Shown: positions 54,526 through 63,462, counted from the stretch's first letter. The stretch is 64,000 nucleotides of DNA from Bacteroidaceae bacterium (GCA_902362595.1 CABIXF010000012.1:1-64000); one strand, 5' to 3'. Notes: generated by a model from the sequence alone, not told the origin. A program made the numbers and translations.

Positions 54526-54533
54526 TACTTTTG
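54526..54533 (+). promoter_or_regulatory. Promoter -7 box of the polyprenyl synthase
   Basis: TACTTTTG ends 19 bp before the chosen start, giving a short leader. Confidence 0.6.
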
Positions 54534-54552
54534 TGGGCTTAAATAAATGTAC

Positions 54553-55527
54553 ATGAATAAAATTGATTTAATAAAGCAGCCTGTAGCAAAAGAATTGGAG
54601 GAATTCAGAGGGCTTTTTGAAGACTCTTTGACCAGTACAGATCCTTTATTGGGAGAGGTGCTGTCTTACGTCAAGAAGCGGAGTGGGAAGATGATGCGCC
54701 CTATACTGGTGATGCTGATGGCTAAGTTGTTCGGTACATTAAGCGATTCTACTTTTCATGCAGCCTTATCATTGGAGTTACTTCATACAGCTAGTCTGAT
54801 TCACGACGATGTAGTGGATGAAAGTAACGAACGTCGTGGGCAGTCTTCTGTGAATGCCATTTATAATAATAAGGTATCGGTGTTGGTGGGTGATTACATG
54901 CTGGCTACAAGTTTGAAACATGCTGCGCATACCGGTAAGGTGGAGTTAGTAGAATTGGTGGCTTGCTTGGGGCAGGAACTTTCTGAAGGGGAGATTCTTC
55001 AGTTGGGCAATACCGGAAAGGAAGATTTTGCAGAAGATACTTATTTTGACATCATACGAAAGAAAACAGCAGCCTTGTTCAAGATTAGTGCGCAAAGTGG
55101 GGCGGTATCCGTGAATGCTTCTCCAAAAGAAGCGATGAAAGCGGCACTTTTTGGTGAAATGATTGGAATAGCTTTCCAAATAAAAGACGATATCTTCGAT
55201 TATTTTGAGAATGCAGAATTAGGGAAGCCCACGGGAAATGATATGCTGGAAGGGAAACTTACACTGCCGGCTTTGTATGTATTGAATAAATTGCACGATA
55301 CCTCTTTGAATGAACTGGCTTTACGGATACGGGCCTTGAATGCTTCGAAAGAAGAGATAGCCCAGTTTGTAGAAACGGTGAAAAGGGAAGGAGGCATTGA
55401 GTATGCCACTCAGAAAATGTATGAGTTCCGTGAGAAGGCATTGGCACTTTTGCCCGCTTCTACCGACGAAGCGATTAGGAATGCGCTGACTGCTTACATT
55501 GATTACGTGATTGAACGGAACAAGTAA
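54553..55527 (+). CDS. Polyprenyl (octaprenyl-type) diphosphate synthase
   Basis: A trans-prenyltransferase (324 aa) that makes the side chain of menaquinone by adding isopentenyl units. The first Asp-rich motif is HDDVVDES and the second is KDDIFDYF. GKMMRPILVMLMA near residue 50 and GDYMLATS are also conserved. The residues before the first Asp-rich motif (LELLHTASLI) fit long-chain synthases, but chain length cannot be deduced. Two in-frame ATG codons six bases apart are possible starts. Confidence 0.93.
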   Translation: MNKIDLIKQPVAKELEEFRGLFEDSLTSTDPLLGEVLSYVKKRSGKMMRPILVMLMAKLFGTLSDSTFHAALSLELLHTASLIHDDVVDESNERRGQSSVNAIYNNKVSVLVGDYMLATSLKHAAHTGKVELVELVACLGQELSEGEILQLGNTGKEDFAEDTYFDIIRKKTAALFKISAQSGAVSVNASPKEAMKAALFGEMIGIAFQIKDDIFDYFENAELGKPTGNDMLEGKLTLPALYVLNKLHDTSLNELALRIRALNASKEEIAQFVETVKREGGIEYATQKMYEFREKALALLPASTDEAIRNALTAYIDYVIERNK

Positions 55528-55544
55528 TTCGTTTTATAGATAAA

Positions 55545-55596
55545 GAAAAGCCCCTTTCGTTTGTGGTTTTCCACGATGGAAAGGGGCTTTTTATTT
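55545..55596. terminator. Bidirectional terminator between the polyprenyl synthase gene and deoC
   Basis: AAAAGCCCCTTTC pairs with GAAAGGGGCTTTTT between convergent genes, with A- and T-runs on the outer sides. Confidence 0.88.
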
Positions 55597-55612
55597 CATT
55601 TCTTTCTTCTGA

Positions 55613-56560
55613 TTAGAAGAACTTGGTCTCACTGCCTACAATTTCTGAAAGCAGGAGGTTGGCCATGCGGCTAGTGCCCAGACGGAAGCGTTCGTTAGTC
55701 AGCCATTCTTCGCCCAGCAGTTCCTTGACGATGGTATAATATACCAGCGCATCGTGAACGGAATTGATGCCGCCTGCTGGCTTGAAGCCTACTTTTCGTC
55801 CTGTTTCCAGGAAATATTCCTTGATGGCCTGGCACATTACGTATGCTGCTTCCGGAGTAGCGGCAGGGCTTTCTTTTCCGGTAGAAGTCTTGATGAAATC
55901 TGCTCCGCAGTACATGGAAAGAATGGAAGCTTTCTTAATGTTAGAAGCAGTTTTCAAGGCACCTGTTTCTAGAATTACTTTCAAGTGCTTATCGCCGCAT
56001 ACTTCTTTCAGTTCCTCGATTTCATCGCACATTCCTTCGTAATCTCCAGTCAGGAATTTCCCTACAGAAATGACGATATCGATTTCATCGGCTCCGGCAT
56101 GGAGTGCCATGGCTGTTTCGGCCACTTTCACTTCAATGAAAGTTTGTGAGGAAGGGAATCCTCCCGATACACAAGCAATCTTGACATCGTCTGCTTCCAA
56201 AGTATCGTTGACAATTTCGGCCATGTTGGGGTAGACGCAGATGGCGGCCACGTTTTTCAGGTCCGGATAACGATCTACAAACTCATTTACCTTTTCGGTA
56301 AACTTCATGACGCTCGGTTCGCTGTCTGTACATTTCAGTGTCGTCAGGTCGATGCAGTTGAAAAGGAATTTCTTTACCTCCAGGGTGTTGTTCTCTTCCA
56401 GATGTTTTTCGATGAGTTTCGCCGTTTTTGCTGCGATTTCATCGTCATTCAGCTCCGTATTATACTTGCGCAAGGCTTCGTCATACTTGCTGGTCTGGTT
56501 CGGATTTTCTCTTTCATCCTCGGGGGTATATCCGCCCCCATGTTCGCGATAATGTTCCAT
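55613..56560 (-). CDS. deoC: Deoxyribose-phosphate aldolase
   Basis: Splits 2-deoxyribose 5-phosphate into glyceraldehyde 3-phosphate and acetaldehyde. The Schiff-base Lys is K224 in DFIKTSTGK. The other conserved elements, FNCIDLTTLK and the phosphate-binding GFKPAGGIN, are present. At 315 aa it is about 60 residues longer than the E. coli enzyme, because of an N-terminal extension (EHYREHGGGYTPEDEREN). It is last in the operon dtd-mazG-deoC, 5 bp after the MazG-like gene. Confidence 0.95.
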   Translation of the reverse strand: MEHYREHGGGYTPEDERENPNQTSKYDEALRKYNTELNDDEIAAKTAKLIEKHLEENNTLEVKKFLFNCIDLTTLKCTDSEPSVMKFTEKVNEFVDRYPDLKNVAAICVYPNMAEIVNDTLEADDVKIACVSGGFPSSQTFIEVKVAETAMALHAGADEIDIVISVGKFLTGDYEGMCDEIEELKEVCGDKHLKVILETGALKTASNIKKASILSMYCGADFIKTSTGKESPAATPEAAYVMCQAIKEYFLETGRKVGFKPAGGINSVHDALVYYTIVKELLGEEWLTNERFRLGTSRMANLLLSEIVGSETKFF

Positions 56561-56565
56561 ACTCT

Positions 56566-56886
56566 TTATAGTTTAGGGTTGTTTTTATGTCTGTCCTTGT
56601 CACGGTTTGTCTTTTTCTCCAGGTTCTTACGAAAGGCTTCTGTCAGGTCTACGCCTGTTTGATTGGCCAGGCAGAGCAGTACCCAGAGCACATCCGCCAT
56701 TTCATCGCCTAGGTCGGTTTTTTCTCCCGCTTTGAACGACTGGTCGCCATACGTCCGTGCCATGATGCGTGCCAGTTCTCCCACTTCCTCAGTGAGCACG
56801 GCCATGTTGGTCAGTTCACTGAAGTATCTCACTCCATACGTCTTGATCCACGTATCTACCGTTTTCTGTGCTTCTTCCAGTGTCAT
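56566..56886 (-). CDS. MazG-like nucleotide pyrophosphohydrolase
   Basis: A 106-aa all-alpha NTP pyrophosphatase that probably removes unwanted nucleotides. The metal-binding EExxE/ExxD pattern is visible: LTEEVGELARIMAR followed later by LGDEMADVLWVLLCLA. The single-domain size is that of MazG-like proteins and not of full-length MazG. It begins 2 bp after dtd and ends 5 bp before deoC, so it is embedded in that operon. The substrate is not known. Confidence 0.9.
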   Translation of the reverse strand: MTLEEAQKTVDTWIKTYGVRYFSELTNMAVLTEEVGELARIMARTYGDQSFKAGEKTDLGDEMADVLWVLLCLANQTGVDLTEAFRKNLEKKTNRDKDRHKNNPKL

Positions 56887-56888
56887 AG

Positions 56889-57341
56889 TTATTCCTTGTT
56901 TTTGGTATCCATGCAGATGGTTACCGGTCCGTTGTTAATCAGTTCCACTTTCATGTCGGCTCCGAATTCACCGGTTCCTACCTCCTTTCCGAGGGCAATG
57001 CTCAGTTCGTTGCAGAAATAATTATAGAGGGGAATGGCAGTTTCATGCCCCGCTGCTCGGATATAAGAAGGGCGATTTCCTTTCTTGGTAGAAGCCATTA
57101 AAGTGAACTGGCTGATGACCAGAATTTCTCCTTGTACATCCAGAATGGATTTGTTCATTACTCCGTTTTCATCGTCAAATACGCGGAGGTTGACAATCTT
57201 TTTGCAAAGCCAGTCGGCATCTTCTTGGGTGTCGGCTTCTTCAATACCGACCAGTACCATGAAGCCTTCCTTGATGGCTGATTTGCATGTCCCGTCAATG
57301 GTGACGGAAGCACGTGTCACACGTTGTATCACTACTCTCAT
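56889..57341 (-). CDS. dtd: D-aminoacyl-tRNA deacylase
   Basis: Hydrolyses D-amino acids (and glycine mischarged on tRNA-Ala) from tRNA. The 150-aa protein has the SQFTLMASTKKGNRPSYIRA motif, with the conserved SQ, and the GxTGEFGADM-like cross-dimer segment (VGTGEFGADMKVEL) near the end, containing the GP of the cis-proline motif in NNGPVTI. It starts MRVVIQRVTRASVTIDG, as usual. It is the first gene of a three-gene unit and has a promoter box 20 bp upstream. Confidence 0.96.
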   Translation of the reverse strand: MRVVIQRVTRASVTIDGTCKSAIKEGFMVLVGIEEADTQEDADWLCKKIVNLRVFDDENGVMNKSILDVQGEILVISQFTLMASTKKGNRPSYIRAAGHETAIPLYNYFCNELSIALGKEVGTGEFGADMKVELINNGPVTICMDTKNKE

Positions 57342-57360
57342 GTTTCTCTTCTTGTTTTTA

Positions 57361-57368
57361 CAAAAGTA
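57361..57368 (-). promoter_or_regulatory. Promoter -7 box of dtd-mazG-deoC
   Basis: TACTTTTG on the minus strand, ending 19 bp before the dtd start. It overlaps the end of the uvrC region. Confidence 0.55.
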
Positions 57369-57374
57369 AGAAAA

Positions 57375-59207
57375 TTATTTGGAATCCGACAGGGATTCCT
57401 TGACGCTTTTCGCCGCGCTTTCTCCGATGACCTCTGCAATTTCTTCCAGACTTGCCTGACGGATACGGGTCACGCTCTTGAACTTTTTCAGCAGAGCTGT
57501 CTTCCGTTTTTCCCCGATGCCTTTGATGGTGTCGAGGGCCGAGGCAATCTGACTCTTGCTTCTTTTTTCCCGATGGAAAGTGATGGCAAAGCGGTGCACT
57601 TCGTCTTGTATATTCTCCAGAAGATGGAAAAGGGGAGTACCTTGCTTGATGCCGAGAGTTTGAGGAGGGAATCCATACAGAATCTCCGACGTCCGGTGGC
57701 GGTTGTTCTTGGCCAGTCCAACGATGGGAATCTGCAGGTGCAATTCGTCTTCCACGACTTCGCGTACCACTTCCATTTGTCCCTTTCCACCGTCGGTCAG
57801 TATCAGGTCGGGCAGTTCACCCTGTTCTTCCAGAATACGGGAATAGCGGCGGCGTACCACCTCCTGCATGGATGCATAATCGTCGGGACCCACTACCGTT
57901 TTGATGAGGTATTTGCGATAGTCTTTTTTGCTGGGCTTGGCTTGTTTGAACACCACGCAGGCAGCTACGGCATCTGAGCCTTGGATATTGGAATTGTCGA
58001 AACATTCGATGTGGTTGGGCATTTTCTCCAGGTGAAGCTGTGCCTGGATTTCTTTCATCAACCGTACGCTTCGTTGCTCCGGATTGAGCTTTTCCGCTTG
58101 TTTCAACCGGTCCACTTTATACTGTTTGACGTTCATCAGCGAGAGGTCGAGCAGGTGTTTCTTTTCGCCTCTTTGAGGTACGGTGAACGTCACTCCGTTC
58201 ATTTCCATGTCCAGTTCAAAGGGAACAATGATTTCCTTGGATGTGCTTTTGTATCGTTCCCTCATTTCCACGATGCCGAGAGAAAGTAATTCTTCCTTGC
58301 TTTCGTTCATCCGCAGCTTGTATTCGAAGGTGAAGGCTTGGTTGATGCATCCGTTGGTGATGTGCAGGTAATTGATGTAAGCCGTATTTTCGTCCGTTTC
58401 AATCGAAAAGACATCGATTTGGTGCAGGGTGGCACTGACCACCTCGCTCTTGGCGCGATAGCTTTCGATGAGCATGTATTGTTCCTTGACCTTCTGTGCT
58501 TCTTCGAAACGCATCTCTCCAGCCAACCGTTTCATCTCTTCCATCAGGGCATTGCTCACAGCCTGTGTGTTTCCTTTCAACAACTCTTTTGCCTGTGCGA
58601 TGTGCTGCATGTATGCTTCGTGCGATTGCTGTCCGATGCAAGGTCCCAGGCAGTTCTTGATATGGTATTCCAGACACACCTTGAATTTTCTCTGTGCGAT
58701 ATTTTCGGGCGTCAGGGCGAGGTGGCAGGTGCGCAGCGGATATAGTTTCTTGATTAGCTCCAGAATCGCCATCATCGAAGGAATATGACTGTAAGGGCCG
58801 TAGTAGGTAGACCCGTCGCGAATGATTTTCCGGGTCTTGTAGATACGCGGAAAATACTCGTTGCTGACGCAGATGGAAGGGTAGGTCTTGTCATCTTTCA
58901 GCAAGACGTTGTAACGTGGCTTGTATTTCTTGATAAGGTTGTTCTCCAGCAACAGGGCATCCTCCTCCGTATTGACCACAATGTAGCGGATATCTGCAAT
59001 CTTCGACACCAGCATCCGTGTCTTGGCCGATTGGTGGTCTTTGGAGAAATAAGAGTACACACGCCGCTTCAGGTTCTTGGCCTTTCCCACATAGATGATG
59101 ACTCCCTCCTTGTTCAAGTACTGGTATATGCCCGGTCCTTCCGGAAGGTTCAATACGATTCCTTTCAGGTATTCGCCGGTATTTTCTTTCTTTTCTACCT
59201 CTTCCAT
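57375..59207 (-). CDS. uvrC: Excinuclease ABC subunit C
   Basis: Makes both cuts around bulky DNA damage in nucleotide excision repair. The 610-aa protein has the N-terminal GIY-YIG nuclease (GIYQYLNKEGVIIYVGKAKNL), a Cys-rich region (CLEYHIKNCLGPCIG), a UVR domain (EEMKRLAGEMRFEEAQKVKE), the RNase H-like endonuclease with CFDNSNIQGS and LTDGGKGQ, and C-terminal HhH helices (IKGIGEKRKTALLKKF). The length is normal. It lies between dtd and apt on the same strand. Confidence 0.97.
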   Translation of the reverse strand: MEEVEKKENTGEYLKGIVLNLPEGPGIYQYLNKEGVIIYVGKAKNLKRRVYSYFSKDHQSAKTRMLVSKIADIRYIVVNTEEDALLLENNLIKKYKPRYNVLLKDDKTYPSICVSNEYFPRIYKTRKIIRDGSTYYGPYSHIPSMMAILELIKKLYPLRTCHLALTPENIAQRKFKVCLEYHIKNCLGPCIGQQSHEAYMQHIAQAKELLKGNTQAVSNALMEEMKRLAGEMRFEEAQKVKEQYMLIESYRAKSEVVSATLHQIDVFSIETDENTAYINYLHITNGCINQAFTFEYKLRMNESKEELLSLGIVEMRERYKSTSKEIIVPFELDMEMNGVTFTVPQRGEKKHLLDLSLMNVKQYKVDRLKQAEKLNPEQRSVRLMKEIQAQLHLEKMPNHIECFDNSNIQGSDAVAACVVFKQAKPSKKDYRKYLIKTVVGPDDYASMQEVVRRRYSRILEEQGELPDLILTDGGKGQMEVVREVVEDELHLQIPIVGLAKNNRHRTSEILYGFPPQTLGIKQGTPLFHLLENIQDEVHRFAITFHREKRSKSQIASALDTIKGIGEKRKTALLKKFKSVTRIRQASLEEIAEVIGESAAKSVKESLSDSK

Positions 59208-59225
59208 GGTTGCTTATTTCAGGTT

Positions 59226-59278
59226 GAAAAGCAGCCTTCCCTGCAGGGGCTTTTCGCTCCTTGCAAAGAAGGCTGCTT
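59226..59278 (-). terminator. Terminator-like hairpin after apt
   Basis: AAGCAGCCTT (59229-59238) pairs with AAGGCTGCTT (59269-59278) across a loop. The minus-strand end continues TTTTCAA, so the T-run is short. Confidence 0.6.
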
Positions 59279-59305
59279 GAATTCTTTTTATCAAACGGAA
59301 ACTGC

Positions 59306-59830
59306 TTACAGCTTCAGCAAGGTAGTTACTTCTACGTTCTCATCAAAAGCTTTTCGGCCGTTCAGTCCTTCCAACTCGATGACGAAGTTGACATACGCTT
59401 GCTTTACCCCGCAGCGTTTCACCAGTCGGTGAGCGGCTGCCATGGTTCCTCCTGTAGCCAGCAGGTCATCGTGCAACAGCACTACGTCTTCCGGGCTGAT
59501 GGCATCTTTATGAAGCTGGATGGTGTCGGTGCCATACTCCTTGGCGTAGGTCTCTTCTATCACTTCAGCGGGAAGCTTACCGGGCTTGCGGGCCATGATG
59601 AAGCCTGCTCCCAGACGAGCCGCTAAAGCGCCTCCCAGGATGAATCCTCTTGACTCGATTCCCACGACCTTCGTGATACCTTTGTCCTTGTACATCTCGT
59701 AAAGTTCGTCAATCATGCCCTGCAAACATTCAGGGTTTTTGAAGAGGGTAGTGACATCGTAGAACAAGATGCCGGGCTTGGGAAAATCAGGGATTTCCCG
59801 GAGGTTTTTCTTTAATGTTTCTTTGTTCAT
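59306..59830 (-). CDS. apt: Adenine phosphoribosyltransferase
   Basis: Salvages adenine to AMP using PRPP. The 174-aa enzyme has the adenine/PRPP motif VVLLHDDLLATGGTM, where HDD replaces the more common VDD. VGIESRGFILGGALA and the N-terminal FPKPGILFYDVTTLF match the family. The length is normal. The gap upstream to mnmG is only 57 bp and contains the parS site. Confidence 0.96.
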   Translation of the reverse strand: MNKETLKKNLREIPDFPKPGILFYDVTTLFKNPECLQGMIDELYEMYKDKGITKVVGIESRGFILGGALAARLGAGFIMARKPGKLPAEVIEETYAKEYGTDTIQLHKDAISPEDVVLLHDDLLATGGTMAAAHRLVKRCGVKQAYVNFVIELEGLNGRKAFDENVEVTTLLKL

Positions 59831-59863
59831 ATCCAGTGTTTTATATGTAATCCTTAAATGAAT

Positions 59864-59879
59864 TGTTTCACGTGAAACA
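59864..59879. other. parS site, ParB-binding centromere sequence
   Basis: TGTTTCACGTGAAACA is a perfect 16-bp palindrome identical to the widely conserved parS consensus. It lies in the 57-bp gap between apt and mnmG. parS sites cluster near the replication origin, and a gidA/mnmG neighbour is typical of that region in many bacteria. This is the only copy I noticed in the window. Confidence 0.9.
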
Positions 59880-59887
59880 TGGCTTGT

Positions 59888-61759
59888 TTAGCGCCCCAGC
59901 AGCACGAGCAGCACATTGATGTCGCTGGGAGAGACGCCTGGAATACGGCTGGCCTGAGCCAGGGTTTCCGGGTCTATCTTCACGAGCTTCTGGCGTGCTT
60001 CTGTAGAGAGGGACTGCAGATTGGCATAGTCGAATTTGCCCTTGATGCGGATGGATTCCAACCGGTGAATCTTGTCGGCGATGGTCCGCTCGCGGTCGAT
60101 GTATCCTTTGTACTTGATGCGGATTTCGGCGGCCTCTATCACCTCCTCTTTGCGGTCGTCAAACTTATCCAGCTCGGCTTGGAAGACGGGGATGTGTGGG
60201 GCGATATTTTCAATGGTAATTTGCGGACGGCTGATTAAATCTACCAGCTTGCATCCATGGGTGAGCTGGGCCGTACCCAGGCTTTCCAGCGCCTCGTTTA
60301 TCTTGTCGGCTTTGACCGAGAAATTATTGACGAAGTTGACCAGGTGGTCGATGGCTGCCCGTTTCTTTTGGAAGATGGCGTAACGGTCTTCCTTCACCAA
60401 TCCCAGCTGGTAGGCCCGTTCCGTCAGTCGCATGTCGGCATCGTCCTGACGGAGCAGGATACGGTATTCGGCTCTCGACGTAAACATACGATAAGGTTCG
60501 TCCACTCCCTTCGTCACCAGGTCGTCAATCAGTACGCCGATGTAAGCTTCGTCACGTCCCAGGATGAAGGGCTCTCCACCGTGGCAGTTCAAGTGTGCGT
60601 TGATGCCGGCAATGATTCCCTGGCCGCCCGCTTCTTCGTATCCGGTCGTTCCGTTCACCTGTCCGGCAAAGAACAGGTTCTTCACCACCTTTGATTCCAG
60701 TGTATGCTTGAGCTGGGTCGGGTCGAAATAATCGTATTCGATGGCATATCCCGGACGATATACCACCAGGTCTTTGAAGCACGGAATCTTCTTCAACGCT
60801 TCCAGCTGAATCTCCATCGGCAGGGAAGAAGAGAATCCGTTCAGGTAAAGTTCACGGGTAGTTTCTCCCTCCGGCTCCAGGAAAAGCTGGTGTTGGGGTT
60901 TGTCGGGGAACGTCACAATTTTGGTCTCGATGCTTGGGCAGTAACGCGGTCCGATGCTCTTGATTTGTCCGTTGAAAAGGGGAGAGTCGGCCAGTCCTTT
61001 CCGCAGGGTGGCATGTACTTCCTCATTCGTAAAGCAGGTCCAGCACTGCAGTTGTTGCAGGTGGCGCGGTTCGCTGATGAACGAAAAACGGTGGAAATCG
61101 TTTTCTCCATCCTGTGTATCCATCAAGTCAAAGTGGACACTCTTTCCGTCGATACGTACTGGTGTACCGGTTTTCATTCGTCCGGCCGTGATACCGTGCC
61201 GGGTGATGGATTCGGTGAGGTGGTAAGAAGCCGGTTCCGCACAGCGTCCGCCTGCCAGCATCTTATGTCCGATGTGCATCAGTCCGTTCAGAAACGTACC
61301 TGCAGTGAGCACGATACATTTGGCATGGAACGTCACGCCCCAGCAAGTCACCAGTCCTGTCACTTCTCCGTTTTCTACCAGCAGTTCCTCCACAGTGTCC
61401 TGCCAGATCTGCAGGTTCGGCAGATTTTCGAGTACCTCTCTCCAGGCCCAGATAAATTTGCCACGGTCGCATTGCGCACGCGGACTCCACATGGCCGGAC
61501 CCTTGGAACGGTTCAGCATGCGGAACTGGATAGCCGTCTTGTCGGTCACCAGTCCCATGTATCCTCCCAGGGCATCAATCTCTCTGACAATTTGTCCCTT
61601 GGCGATACCTCCGACCGCTGGGTTACAACTCATCTGCCCGATTTTGTTCATGTCCATGGTAATCAGGCAGGTCTTCGAGCCCAGATTGGCTGCAGCGGCT
61701 GCAGCCTCACATCCGGCATGACCGGCACCAATTACGATTACATCATACTTAAAATCCAT
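59888..61759 (-). CDS. mnmG: tRNA uridine 5-carboxymethylaminomethyl modification enzyme MnmG
   Basis: Works with MnmE to modify U34 of tRNAs that read split codon boxes. The 623-aa flavoprotein begins with the FAD motif VIGAGHAGCEAAAAAAN. It has the two GidA signatures (GPxYCPSIExK as GPRYCPSIETK, and the later GQVNGTTGYEEAGGQG), and Cys residues in the CNPAVGGIAKG segment. The length is typical. It is transcribed toward apt, with its own promoter 27 bp upstream. Confidence 0.97.
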   Translation of the reverse strand: MDFKYDVIVIGAGHAGCEAAAAAANLGSKTCLITMDMNKIGQMSCNPAVGGIAKGQIVREIDALGGYMGLVTDKTAIQFRMLNRSKGPAMWSPRAQCDRGKFIWAWREVLENLPNLQIWQDTVEELLVENGEVTGLVTCWGVTFHAKCIVLTAGTFLNGLMHIGHKMLAGGRCAEPASYHLTESITRHGITAGRMKTGTPVRIDGKSVHFDLMDTQDGENDFHRFSFISEPRHLQQLQCWTCFTNEEVHATLRKGLADSPLFNGQIKSIGPRYCPSIETKIVTFPDKPQHQLFLEPEGETTRELYLNGFSSSLPMEIQLEALKKIPCFKDLVVYRPGYAIEYDYFDPTQLKHTLESKVVKNLFFAGQVNGTTGYEEAGGQGIIAGINAHLNCHGGEPFILGRDEAYIGVLIDDLVTKGVDEPYRMFTSRAEYRILLRQDDADMRLTERAYQLGLVKEDRYAIFQKKRAAIDHLVNFVNNFSVKADKINEALESLGTAQLTHGCKLVDLISRPQITIENIAPHIPVFQAELDKFDDRKEEVIEAAEIRIKYKGYIDRERTIADKIHRLESIRIKGKFDYANLQSLSTEARQKLVKIDPETLAQASRIPGVSPSDINVLLVLLGR

Positions 61760-61785
61760 TCGTTTTTATGTTTTTATTTCTTCTG

Positions 61786-61793
61786 CAAAAATA
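61786..61793 (-). promoter_or_regulatory. Promoter -7 box of mnmG
   Basis: TATTTTTG on the minus strand, 26 bp upstream of the mnmG start and just after the ybeY stop. Confidence 0.55.
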
Positions 61794-61797
61794 CGAA

Positions 61798-62220
61798 TTA
61801 CATGAAATCTTTCCGCATTTCCAGGGCCTTGTTTTCGGCAGCCTCCATGATTTCGCGTTCGCCGGGACCCTTGTCGTTGATGCCGCACAGGTGCAGGATG
61901 CCGTGGATGATGACGCGGAAAAGTTCTGTTTCATACGGGGCTTCAAACTGCACGGCGTTGGTCCGTACGGTATCCAGGCTGATGAACAAGTCGCCCGACA
62001 ACCGTTTCCCTTCACAGTAGTCGAAGGTGATGATATCTGTATAATAATCGTGTTGCAGGTATTGTCGGTTCACCTCCAGAATCTTTTCGTCCGAGCAGAA
62101 TATGTAGGCAATTTCGCCCACTCTTTTTCCGTAACTCTCCGCTACGGCTTTGATCCATGCGGTGGTTTCACGCTGCTTGATGGCGGGCATTTCCACGCCT
62201 TCGGTTTGATAACTGATCAT
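61798..62220 (-). CDS. ybeY: Endoribonuclease YbeY
   Basis: A metal-dependent RNase needed for 16S rRNA 3' maturation and ribosome quality control. The 140-aa protein has the metal motif HGILHLCGINDK. E. coli has a third His ten residues after the first (HGxLHLxGxDH), whereas here Asp stands at that place. NRQYLQHDYYTDIITFDY is the conserved segment upstream. It lies 9 bp downstream of the SpmA/SpmB-like gene, so the two are likely cotranscribed. Confidence 0.93.
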   Translation of the reverse strand: MISYQTEGVEMPAIKQRETTAWIKAVAESYGKRVGEIAYIFCSDEKILEVNRQYLQHDYYTDIITFDYCEGKRLSGDLFISLDTVRTNAVQFEAPYETELFRVIIHGILHLCGINDKGPGEREIMEAAENKALEMRKDFM

Positions 62221-62229
62221 AATGGTATG

Positions 62230-63462
62230 TTAATTGAAAAATAAATATCCGATAAAGATGGCGGCCAGTACGCCGGCAAAATCGGCAATCAGTCCGCAGG
62301 GGACGGCATGCCGGGTGCGGGTTACGCTCACACTCCCAAAGTAGACAGCCAGGATGTAGAACGTGGTATCGGTGGAACCTTGGAAAATGCAGGCCAGGCG
62401 TCCCACAAAAGAATCGGCTCCGTACGTGGTCATGGCATCTACCATCAGGCCGCGAGCTCCGCTTCCGCTCAACGGTTTCATCAAGGCGGTAGGCAAGGCT
62501 CCAACAAACTGGTCGTCCAGTCCACAGCCTCTCACCAGTGTGGCGATGCCTTGTATCAGAAAGTCCATGGCTCCTGAAGCTCGGAAGACCCCGATGGCTA
62601 CCAGAATGGCCACAAGATACGGGATGATTCTCACGGCAGTGGAGAAACCTTCCTTGGCTCCTTCCACGAACGCATCATAGACATTGACTTTCTTTCGTAC
62701 GCCTGCCACAATGAAACCGATGATAATCAGAAAAAGGAAGACATTGGCAAAAGTGGTAGAGTAGAGATCAATCTGTTGTCGGGTGAGTAGGTGGAAAAAA
62801 TAGATGATACCCGCGATGAAAAGGCTGGCTCCTCCCAAAAACAGGAGGATGGTACGGTTCAGCAGATTGATACGCTGGTATACGCTGACCGCAAGGATAC
62901 CGGCCAGGGTCGAGAAGAACGTGGCCAGTAGGATAGGCACAAATACGTCGGTCGGTTGGGCCGCTCCCAGCTGTGCCCGATATACCATGATGCTGATAGG
63001 AATTAAGGTCAGTCCCGAAGTGTTCAGCACCAGAAACATGATCATCGGGTTGCTCGCCGTGTCTTTCTTCGGGTTCAGTTCCTGCAACCCCTCCATCGCT
63101 TTCAGTCCAAGAGGAGTGGCTGCGTTGTCCAGTCCCAGCATGTTGGCCGCCAGGTTCATGAAAATACTGCCCGTCACCGGATGTCCTTTCGGAATATCTG
63201 GAAACAGTTTCGAGAATAGCGGACTGAGCAGCCGGGCAAAAAGCTGGATCACGCCTCCCTTTTCTCCAATCTTCATGATGCCGAGCCAAAGCGAAAGTAC
63301 GCCGGTCAGTCCCAAAGATATTTCAAAAGCTGTCTTCGATGAGTCGAAGGTCGAGTTGATAATTGCTGGAAAAACAGTCGTGTCGCCAAAGCACACCAGT
63401 TTCACGAGGGCCACCCCGAAAGCCAGCAGAAAGAATGCAATCCAGATGTAGTTTAATGCCAT
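62230..63462 (-). CDS. Nucleoside recognition domain membrane protein, SpmA/SpmB fusion-like
   Basis: A 410-aa inner-membrane protein with about nine transmembrane segments. It carries two nucleoside-recognition (Gate) domains in series. The first resembles SpmA, with SLGLTGVLSLWLGIMKIGEKGG and LSPLFSKLFPDIPKGHPVTG. The second resembles SpmB, with EGAKEGFSTAVRIIPYLVAI and later GARGLMVDAMTTYGADS. In Bacillus the separate proteins help spore core dehydration, so the function here, in a non-spore-former, must differ. It has its own promoter and leads ybeY. Confidence 0.87.
   Translation of the reverse strand: MALNYIWIAFFLLAFGVALVKLVCFGDTTVFPAIINSTFDSSKTAFEISLGLTGVLSLWLGIMKIGEKGGVIQLFARLLSPLFSKLFPDIPKGHPVTGSIFMNLAANMLGLDNAATPLGLKAMEGLQELNPKKDTASNPMIMFLVLNTSGLTLIPISIMVYRAQLGAAQPTDVFVPILLATFFSTLAGILAVSVYQRINLLNRTILLFLGGASLFIAGIIYFFHLLTRQQIDLYSTTFANVFLFLIIIGFIVAGVRKKVNVYDAFVEGAKEGFSTAVRIIPYLVAILVAIGVFRASGAMDFLIQGIATLVRGCGLDDQFVGALPTALMKPLSGSGARGLMVDAMTTYGADSFVGRLACIFQGSTDTTFYILAVYFGSVSVTRTRHAVPCGLIADFAGVLAAIFIGYLFFN

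Noticed and set aside
59831..59887. Replication origin
   Set aside because: There is a parS site but no dnaA gene, DnaA-box cluster or long AT-rich unwinding region, so only the parS site is claimed.
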